Below are positions 58,592 through 64,000 of a stretch of DNA of 64,000 nt, one piece after another (positions within the stretch are counted from its first letter, which is position 1; every line of letters begins with the position of its first letter). The DNA comes from DASUPK01 sp963804595 (lineage in GTDB: Bacteria > Actinomycetota > Thermoleophilia > Solirubrobacterales > 70-9): the NCBI GenBank assembly GCA_963804595.1, contig CAWDQZ010000020.1, forward strand, positions 88,718-152,717, in the 5' to 3' direction. Below the pieces are notes generated by a model, which did not search any database, had not been told where the DNA came from, and saw only the letters and a list, made by a program, of their open reading frames with translations. Both the position numbers and the translations under genes were made by a program.

Positions 58592-59365
58592 ATGGCCAGT
58601 CGCAAGGAAGAGAAGGAACGTCTGCGCGCCCAGCGGCTCGCCGCCGAGCGTGCCGCCGCCTCGTCCGGCCGGTGGCGCCTGATCCTCGGCTACGCCGCCG
58701 CCGGCGTGCTCGCCCTGGCGGTGATCGCCGGGCTCGTGGTCGTGATCACGAGCGGAGGGAACAGCAGCGCCGAGACGAACACGTGTGTGAACGCCCACAT
58801 CAAGAACTCGGGCGGGACCTTCCGGGGCCTCGAGCCCGACTGCCGCGAGGGCACCCCGCCGCCCACGATCCAGTTCGCCGACCTCCAGATCTCGGCCCAG
58901 AAGGCCGGCTGCGAGCTCCGGCTGAACCTGGCGGACGAGGGCAACACCCACGTGCCCAACTCGACTCCGGTCACGTACAGGACCGTGCCTCCGACCTCTG
59001 GCAACCACAACCCGGTCCCGATCGACGACGGCGCGTACACCACGCCGATCACGAACGACACGAGCAAGCCGACCAACATTCGCAACGAGGTACACGCGAT
59101 GGAGCACGGGCGGATCGAGATCCACTACAAGCCGAGCCTCCCCGAGGCCCAGCAGCTCGCGCTCAAGGGCGTCTTCGACGCTGACCCGAACGGGATGCTG
59201 CTCTATCGCGACCCGGACATGCCGTACGACGTCGCGGTCACCGCCTGGACCAACATGGCCGTCTGCCCGAACTACAACGAGACCGTCCTGGACGTGATCC
59301 GGAACTTCCGCGACACCTATCGCGGCAACGGGCCCGAGCAGGCCATCCCGATCGACCTGCCATAG
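58592..59365 (+). CDS. DUF3105 membrane-anchored protein
   Basis: The 257-residue product has a charged cytosolic start (SRKEEKERLRAQRLAAERA), one span (LILGYAAAGVLALAVIAGLVV), and an extracytoplasmic DUF3105 domain. Landmarks are YRTVPPTSGNHNPVP (about 128-142), NEVHAMEHGRIEIHYKP and MPYDVAVTAWTNMAVCPNY (split: MPYDVAVTAWTNM; CPNYNE). The conserved TSGNH and HAMEHG histidines suggest metal binding, but the function is not established. Length and layout are typical for actinobacterial members. Confidence 0.88.
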   Translation: MASRKEEKERLRAQRLAAERAAASSGRWRLILGYAAAGVLALAVIAGLVVVITSGGNSSAETNTCVNAHIKNSGGTFRGLEPDCREGTPPPTIQFADLQISAQKAGCELRLNLADEGNTHVPNSTPVTYRTVPPTSGNHNPVPIDDGAYTTPITNDTSKPTNIRNEVHAMEHGRIEIHYKPSLPEAQQLALKGVFDADPNGMLLYRDPDMPYDVAVTAWTNMAVCPNYNETVLDVIRNFRDTYRGNGPEQAIPIDLP

Positions 59366-59388
59366 CCTCGCATCCCGGGCATCCGCGA

Positions 59389-60312
59389 TCAGGTCGCTCG
59401 ATAGGCGGGGAAGAAGTCCTCGGGCGCCTCGCCGGTAGCCGCCGAGAGCTCCCCATATGCGGCCGGGTCGCAGATCACCTCGTGGGTGTGCCAGGCCGCT
59501 TCGGCGCCGGCGAAGCCTCTCTTGAAGTCGTCGAGCGAGTCCCCAGGCGTCACGCCGCCTCCGAGGTTGACCGGCAGGCCGAGCTTCTGCCCGTGTCCGA
59601 TCATCGCCCAGAAGAGGTTCTTCATCGGCGAGTCGGCGAGTGCCTCATCCGCAGTGCCGCCCAGGTAGTAGTGCAGGTAGCCGTCGCTCGCGCCCGCGAT
59701 TGCGCTGGCCAGCGGCTCGCCCTCTCGCTCGGCGAGGATCAGCCAGCTCCGCTCGCTGAGCAGCAGCCGCGCGAAGTAGCTGGTCGGGTAGAGGTAGCGC
59801 TGCGCGGCGCCCGTGCGGGTCATCGTCTCCGCGTAGGCACGGTCGAAGTCGCGGAGCTGACCCATCTCGACCTCGCGACCGGGGACCAGCCGCATCGCCC
59901 AACCGCGTCTCTCGTTGCGGCGGATCTGCTCGCGCAGGCGCTTGCGGACACCGCTCTCGCCGTCTGCGAGGTGGACGTGCGACCGCACCGTCCCGCCCGC
60001 GAAGCACGGCCGATCGCCGATGCGGTCCCGGACGAAGATGCTGACCAGGCCCGTGGCCGACCAGTCGATCGAGGCCGGATCCGGCGGATCGTCGGGCGAG
60101 CGGTCCGCGCCGGGGTAGCCGTACGGCGAGATCGCGTCGAGCGCCTCGGTTCCCTCGATCTGGCGGACGATCAGCGGCAGACGCAACTCACGATCCCCCT
60201 CGACCACCAGCGTGTGGGTGGCGGCCTCTGCCTCGAGGAAGGTAGGGGAGCGGAAGAACTGCTCGGCGTCGGACGCCGCCGCCCCCTCGTCCTCGATCAG
60301 GCGCGCCTTCAC
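59389..60312 (-). CDS. FemAB-like GNAT-fold acyltransferase
   Basis: The 307-residue product has the two-lobed layout of peptidoglycan-bridge (FemAB/FemX) or BioF2-like transferases: an N-terminal lobe with AISPYGYPG (about 80-88), KRLREQIRRNERRGW in the middle, and a C-terminal lobe with SWLILAEREGEPLASAIAG, YLHYYLGGTADE, GLPVNLGGGVTPGDSL and DFKRGFAG. It ends the leftward glycan operon, so transfer of an aminoacyl or acyl group to a surface glycan or wall precursor is inferred. Confidence 0.8.
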   Translation of the reverse strand: MKARLIEDEGAAASDAEQFFRSPTFLEAEAATHTLVVEGDRELRLPLIVRQIEGTEALDAISPYGYPGADRSPDDPPDPASIDWSATGLVSIFVRDRIGDRPCFAGGTVRSHVHLADGESGVRKRLREQIRRNERRGWAMRLVPGREVEMGQLRDFDRAYAETMTRTGAAQRYLYPTSYFARLLLSERSWLILAEREGEPLASAIAGASDGYLHYYLGGTADEALADSPMKNLFWAMIGHGQKLGLPVNLGGGVTPGDSLDDFKRGFAGAEAAWHTHEVICDPAAYGELSAATGEAPEDFFPAYRAT

Positions 60313-60316
60313 CCGG

Positions 60317-60865
60317 TCACTCCTCGGGCGGCTCGGGCAGATCCTCCAGGAAGCCGCCCCAGACCTCCACGTCGATCAGCTCGTCACCATGGCGGACGTG
60401 TCTACGCATGACCCCCTCCTGCTTCCAGCCGTTGTAGATCACGGCCTTCTTCGCGGCCTCGTTTGCCGCCGGGATCCGGCCGTAGACCTTGTGGGCTCCG
60501 AACTCCTCGAAGGCCTTCAGGTTGGTGAGCCGCTCCGCCTCGCGGCCCACCCCCCTGCCGCGCACCCGGTCGTCGCCCATGATCGCGCCCAGCTCCGGAG
60601 CGGTCTGGCGGCGGAGCCCGTAGAGGGCGGTGAAGCCGACGGCGCCGTCGATCCCCTCGACCTCGACCGCCCATTTGCGGTCCTCTGACGCAGGATCCCG
60701 CGACTGCTCGATCGCCCGTTCCACCCAGCGCCTCGCATCATCCTCCGTGAACCCGCTCTCCCGATGCTCGAGCAGGTTCGCGGTGGCGGCGGGCGAGTTG
60801 AACCAGCGATGGACGGCTGCGGCGTCCTCCGGCCGGAAGTCCCGCAGCGAGATCCCGCGCGCCAT
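60317..60865 (-). CDS. GNAT N-acetyltransferase (RimJ/RimL-like)
   Basis: The 182-residue product has SLRDFRPEDAAAVHRWFNSP at the start and GAIMGDDRVRGRGVGREA (acetyl-CoA pyrophosphate loop, R..GRGVG, about 94-108). The C-terminal NEAAKKAVIYNGWKQEGVMRR motif is typical of ribosomal-protein or sugar-nucleotide acetyltransferases of this branch. The start overlaps the sugar-transferase stop by one base, so a role in acetylating a glycan precursor is likely but unproven. Confidence 0.85.
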   Translation of the reverse strand: MARGISLRDFRPEDAAAVHRWFNSPAATANLLEHRESGFTEDDARRWVERAIEQSRDPASEDRKWAVEVEGIDGAVGFTALYGLRRQTAPELGAIMGDDRVRGRGVGREAERLTNLKAFEEFGAHKVYGRIPAANEAAKKAVIYNGWKQEGVMRRHVRHGDELIDVEVWGGFLEDLPEPPEE

Positions 60866-61584
60866 CAGCGCTGCCTGGTCCGCTCGCGTTCGGCCGCCTG
60901 GCGCAACGGGGAATCGGGGGGCGAGCCAGCGTAGGGATCAGGCGCGACGTTCCCCGGGCCGCCCAGCAGGGCGGCGGGTGTCCTCGCCAGGATCCTCAGA
61001 TCCAGCCAGAGCGAGCGGTGCTCGACATACCAGACGTCGAGCTCGATGCGCTCCTCCCACGGGATCCCCGCTCGGCCGTGGATCTGCGCCCAGCCGGTCA
61101 CCCCCGGCCGCAGGTCGAGGCGGCGGAGCTGGCGCGGCGTGTACAGCTCGACCTGGGCGGGGAGGGTCGCACGCGGCCCCACGATCCGCATCTCGCCGCG
61201 CAGCACGTTGATCAGGTTGGGGAGCTCGTCGAGCGAGTAGCGACGCAGAAAGTTGCCGACTCGCGTGACGCGCGGATCATCGGCGGTGACCGCAGTGCCG
61301 ACGCCCACCGGATCCGCTCCCTGGTGCATGGTGCGGAGCTTGAAGAGCTCGAAGATCCGGCCGTCCCGGCCGACGCGCCGCTGGCGGTAGAAGACCGGCC
61401 CGCGGGACTCCAGCTTGATCGCGGCCGCGGCCGCGAGCAGAACCGGTGAGACCAGGACGAGCCCGAGCGCGGCGATCGCCAGGTCGGCCGCCCTGGGTAG
61501 TCCCTTGCGTGGCCGGACTGGCGGCTCCGGGACGTTCAGGCGCTGCTGGGCGGCGCTCGGCACGGCGCCGTCGGTCTCGGTCAC
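60865..61584 (-). CDS. Undecaprenyl-phosphate sugar-1-phosphate transferase (bacterial sugar transferase family)
   Basis: The monotopic enzyme loads the first sugar-1-phosphate on the lipid carrier to start glycan assembly. The 239-residue product has a reentrant or membrane helix (ADLAIAALGLVLVSPVLLAAAAA), then KLESRGPVFYRQRRVGRDGR, FELFKLRTM, LRRYSLDELPNLINVLRGEM and RPGVTGWAQIHGR. This is the short form without an N-terminal CoA-binding-like domain. I chose GTG 61584 because it overlaps the upstream stop (GTGA); ATG 61608 and longer open frames are less likely. Confidence 0.92.
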   Translation of the reverse strand: MTETDGAVPSAAQQRLNVPEPPVRPRKGLPRAADLAIAALGLVLVSPVLLAAAAAIKLESRGPVFYRQRRVGRDGRIFELFKLRTMHQGADPVGVGTAVTADDPRVTRVGNFLRRYSLDELPNLINVLRGEMRIVGPRATLPAQVELYTPRQLRRLDLRPGVTGWAQIHGRAGIPWEERIELDVWYVEHRSLWLDLRILARTPAALLGGPGNVAPDPYAGSPPDSPLRQAAERERTRQR

Positions 61585-62738
61585 CGCGTTCCCTCCACCT
61601 TCTCCCATCCGATCGGCACGGCACCGGCGCGGATCCGGTCCCAGAGTCCGACTGCGATCGACGCGGTCACGGTCACGTAGTAGTAGGCGATCCGGAAGGG
61701 CAGGAGGGGGAGGAATCGCCCGAGGGCCGCGGCGGCGAGCAGGCCGAGCTGCAGCGCCATCGTCACGACGTAGACCCAGCCGTGGGAGAGGAGGGGGATG
61801 TTGACCGCCAGCGCGATCAGATGGAGCCAGGGGGTGAGGTAGCGCAGCAGCCGGTGGGAGTAGATCTCGAGCGCGTAGGCCGGCCCGTACCCGCGTGGGT
61901 CGAGCATGCCCCACTTGAGCATCACGTCCCAGAGCCCCCACATCATGCGCCGCTTGCGGCGGAACTCGCCCTCGACCGTCGGGGCCATCTTCTCCTCGGC
62001 GACTGCCGCCGGCTCGTAGACCGCGCGCCAGCCGCGCTTCGTGAGCTCGAAGGGGAACCCGATGTCCTGCCCGCGGCTCGGGTCGAGCTCGATGTAGGCC
62101 TCGCGGCGGACGGCGTAGATCCCTCCATTTCCGGCGGTGATCCCCGCCAGCCGGGTCTCCAGCGACCGCACCGACATCTCGTAGCGCCAGTAGAGGCCCT
62201 CCTGGTTGCCGCCCTCGCCGCCCTCGAACCGAACCTGTCCGCAGGCATAGCCAACGCGCCCGTCCGCGAACCGGTCGACCAGGAGGCGCAGCGCATCCGG
62301 CCGCCAGTGGCTGTTGGCGTCCGAGAACGCGAGCATCTCCCCCGTCGCGTCCTGAACGGCTTGGTTGAGCGCGGCGACCTTGCCGCCCCGCGGCAGGTCG
62401 AGCACCTGATCGGCGCCCGCCGAGCGGGCCAGCTCCACGGTCCGGTCCGACGAGCCGTCCGAGGCCACGATCACCTCGAGCAGCTCCGCCGGGTAGTCAA
62501 GAGCGCGCGCGTTGGCGATCTTCCGCTCGATGACCTCCTCCTCGTCGCGCGCCGGGATGATCAGGCTGACGCGGGGGATGACGTCATTCGGCTTCGCCAT
62601 CTCGCGCGTCGCGCTATCGCGCGCCCCCGCATCAGGCTCGCCGAACAACGCAACCAGGACGCGCAGCAGAAGCGGATAGCCCAGATGGGCGTAGACGATC
62701 AGGCCGACGGCCACCCAGAAGACGATTTCGAGCACCAC
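61581..62738 (-). CDS. Membrane glycosyltransferase, family 2
   Basis: The 385-residue product has an N-terminal span (EIVFWVAVGLIVYAHLGYPLL), a GT-A domain with VSLIIPARDEEEVI, VIVASDGSSDRTVEL, LAFSDANSHWRPDAL (DxN in place of DxD), a GQDIGFPFELTKRGW acceptor region, and RRKRRMMWGLW. Three C-terminal spans follow. It resembles poly-N-acetylglucosamine or cellulose-synthase-like processive enzymes. The product sugar is unknown. It is second in the leftward glycan operon. Confidence 0.88.
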   Translation of the reverse strand: MVLEIVFWVAVGLIVYAHLGYPLLLRVLVALFGEPDAGARDSATREMAKPNDVIPRVSLIIPARDEEEVIERKIANARALDYPAELLEVIVASDGSSDRTVELARSAGADQVLDLPRGGKVAALNQAVQDATGEMLAFSDANSHWRPDALRLLVDRFADGRVGYACGQVRFEGGEGGNQEGLYWRYEMSVRSLETRLAGITAGNGGIYAVRREAYIELDPSRGQDIGFPFELTKRGWRAVYEPAAVAEEKMAPTVEGEFRRKRRMMWGLWDVMLKWGMLDPRGYGPAYALEIYSHRLLRYLTPWLHLIALAVNIPLLSHGWVYVVTMALQLGLLAAAALGRFLPLLPFRIAYYYVTVTASIAVGLWDRIRAGAVPIGWEKVEGTR

Positions 62739-62764
62739 AGCGGGGGATTATCGGCTGAGCGCGG

Positions 62765-63880
62765 TCATCCCCGCGGTCCGAGCAGATCGCGGTACAGCGC
62801 CATCGTCTGCTCCCCGATCCGCTCCCACGAGTAGGTCGTTGCGGCCGCCGCCGTCGCCGCGTCGGCGAGCTCATCCCGCGCGGCGCGATCGGCGAGCAGA
62901 TCGTTGAGCGTCGCAGCGAGGGCGTCTGGGTCTCCGGGAGGGACGAGCCGCGCCGCTCCCCGCTCGGCGATCTCCGGGAATCCGCCGACGGCGCTGAGCA
63001 CCAGCGGCCGGCCGAACGCTAGCCCGGTGTAGAGAACGCCCGACTGCTCGATGTTCCGGTAGGGCAGCACGACCACGTCCGCCCGCCGCATGAACGCCGG
63101 GATCTCGGGGTCGGTCACGAAGCGGTCCACGAACCGCACGGTCCCGGACGCCCGGCGCGCCAGCTCGCGCAGCTCCTCCATCGGCATCCGGGGCATCCCG
63201 ACCACCCAGAGCTCCGCCCCCTCGACCCCCTGGAAGGCCTCCAGCAGGACGTCGGTCCCCTTGTACGGGCGGACCAGCCCGAAGGCCAGGATCACCGGCC
63301 CGGTGACCTCGCGCAGCTCGGCCGGCAGCGGCACCTCTTTCTCCTGGCGCGTCAGATAGTCGAAGGCCCCGTGCGGGATCACGCGGAGCCTCTCGGGCGG
63401 CACCCCGAAGTCCGCCTCCAGCCGGCGGGCCCCGTGCTCGCTGTGCACCACCACGGCATCCATCTCCGCCAGCAGGCGCCTCAGCGTCCGTGCGATGCGG
63501 GTGCCGGTCCCGGGCAGCCGCCAGTGCATCGTGTAGACGCGGGGGCGCTTCGACGGCAGTAGGTGGCGGTCCAACGCGGGAATCGGAAGCCACATGTAAT
63601 GGACGAGGTCGGCGCCCTCCGCCGCGCGGCGGTGGCGGAGCATGTCCGGGACGTGCTCGGCCGCGCGAAGCAAGCGGCGACGCCGGGGCCCAACGTCGTC
63701 TCGCGAGGAGCGCCGGTAGAAGAACTCGTTCACGGCATAGCCATCGCCGATCGGCACCGGGCCGTAGGAGAAGTGCGAGGTGACGAGCTCGACGTCGGCG
63801 CCCTGACGGGTGAGCGCCCGGGCGAGGGCGTGGCCGTACGGGGGCGTGTAGGCAGCCGGATCGACGATCTGGACGCGCAT
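62765..63880 (-). CDS. Glycosyltransferase, family 4 (GT-B)
   Basis: The 371-residue product has the GT-B layout: an N-terminal acceptor domain (HALARALTRQGADVELV), VVHSEHGARRLEADFGVP, IPHGAFDYLT (about 165-174), and a C-terminal donor domain with ILAFGLVRPYKGTDVLLEAF, and the EX7E motif in VVLPYRNIEQSGVLYTGLAFGRPLVLSAVGG (quoted in parts: PYRNIEQSGVLY; AFGRPLVLSAVGG). It is the first gene of the operon and is divergent from a partial glycosyltransferase gene at the window end. Confidence 0.9.
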   Translation of the reverse strand: MRVQIVDPAAYTPPYGHALARALTRQGADVELVTSHFSYGPVPIGDGYAVNEFFYRRSSRDDVGPRRRRLLRAAEHVPDMLRHRRAAEGADLVHYMWLPIPALDRHLLPSKRPRVYTMHWRLPGTGTRIARTLRRLLAEMDAVVVHSEHGARRLEADFGVPPERLRVIPHGAFDYLTRQEKEVPLPAELREVTGPVILAFGLVRPYKGTDVLLEAFQGVEGAELWVVGMPRMPMEELRELARRASGTVRFVDRFVTDPEIPAFMRRADVVVLPYRNIEQSGVLYTGLAFGRPLVLSAVGGFPEIAERGAARLVPPGDPDALAATLNDLLADRAARDELADAATAAAATTYSWERIGEQTMALYRDLLGPRG

Positions 63881-63897
63881 GGGCGAGCATTCTCGCC

Positions 63898-64000
63898 GTG
63901 CTGCTCTCCTACTGCGTGGTCAACACGAACGGACGTGAGTTCCTGCTCGCCTGCCTCGAGGCGATCGAGCGCGCCATGCCACCCGATCTCGACCACGAGG
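63898..64000 (+). CDS. Start of a family 2 glycosyltransferase, truncated by the window edge
   Basis: GTG 63898 opens MLLSYCVVNTNGREFLLACL and remains open to the end of the window (34 codons). 'SYCVVNTNGRE.LL.CL.AI' is the usual first strand and helix of a GT-A family 2 enzyme. It is divergent from the GT4 gene with a 17-nt gap, so the glycan locus extends to the right. Confidence 0.7.
   Translation, partial: MLLSYCVVNTNGREFLLACLEAIERAMPPDLDHE

Overview
The window is about 64 kb of high-GC DNA with densely packed, frequently overlapping genes and many GTG/TTG starts. Gene content points to an actinobacterium, most likely of the class Thermoleophilia (Solirubrobacterales/Gaiellales-like): purS-type purine synthesis, an Rv2578c-type radical SAM protein, UdgX, a DUF6766 membrane protein, and several NTF2-like proteins starting MSEENVE. 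No rRNA or taxonomic marker gene is present, so the placement is inference. There are no CRISPR arrays, rRNAs or recognisable transposases. Three tRNAs (Lys-TTT, Ala-TGC, Ala-CGC), one TPP riboswitch and one tRNA-flanked small island are present.

Layout. 1-10.8 kb: purine synthesis purC-purS-purQ-purL, then two tandem secreted six-bladed YWTD-type propeller genes (the first wrecked by indels), then purF-purN-purH. 11-16 kb: NTF2-like protein, tRNA-Lys, a cysteine-free Rrf2 regulator, and a leftward sulfate ABC importer operon sbp-cysT-cysW-cysA. 16-21 kb: a duplicated-domain DUF6766 membrane protein with a 27-residue partner, two small basic proteins, an intein-split and frameshifted radical SAM gene, and the uracil-DNA-crosslinking glycosylase UdgX. 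21-24.6 kb: thiamine genes, with a ThiS-ThiG fusion and thiO on the minus strand behind a TPP riboswitch, and thiE divergent. 24.6-38.2 kb: a lipoate-centred block with lpdA (E3), a pyruvate-dehydrogenase-type E1a-E1b-E2 operon, a second operon E1a-E1b-E2 plus leucine/valine dehydrogenase (probably branched-chain keto-acid dehydrogenase) behind a structured 5' leader, then lipB and lipA, which make the lipoyl cofactor for both E2 proteins. 38-46.8 kb: cell-envelope genes (glycosidase-like protein, rhomboid, D-Ala-D-Ala carboxypeptidase), glutamate dehydrogenase, a disordered acidic protein and a diguanylate cyclase. 46.9-49.8 kb: a 2.8-kb island inserted at tRNA-Ala(CGC), with a 44-bp copy of the tRNA 3' part at its far end. 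49.8-64 kb: hydrolases, an exported dipeptidase-like protein, an AlkZ-like winged-helix protein, the nitrogen pair amt-glnK, metF, and a leftward surface-glycan operon (two glycosyltransferases, a polyprenyl-phosphate sugar transferase, two GNAT-fold transferases).

Two genome-level patterns stand out. First, at least sixteen genes carry a TANNNT hexamer (most often TAGGCT, TAGACT or TAGCCT) only 6-12 nt before the start codon, usually with no Shine-Dalgarno sequence; this is the expected layout of a -10 element driving a leaderless mRNA. Second, single-base indels are concentrated in two patches (about 4.49-5.12 kb and 18.06-19.35 kb), with isolated ones in thiO and in the carboxypeptidase gene. 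The frames on either side are otherwise well preserved, so these may be sequencing or assembly errors rather than true gene decay.
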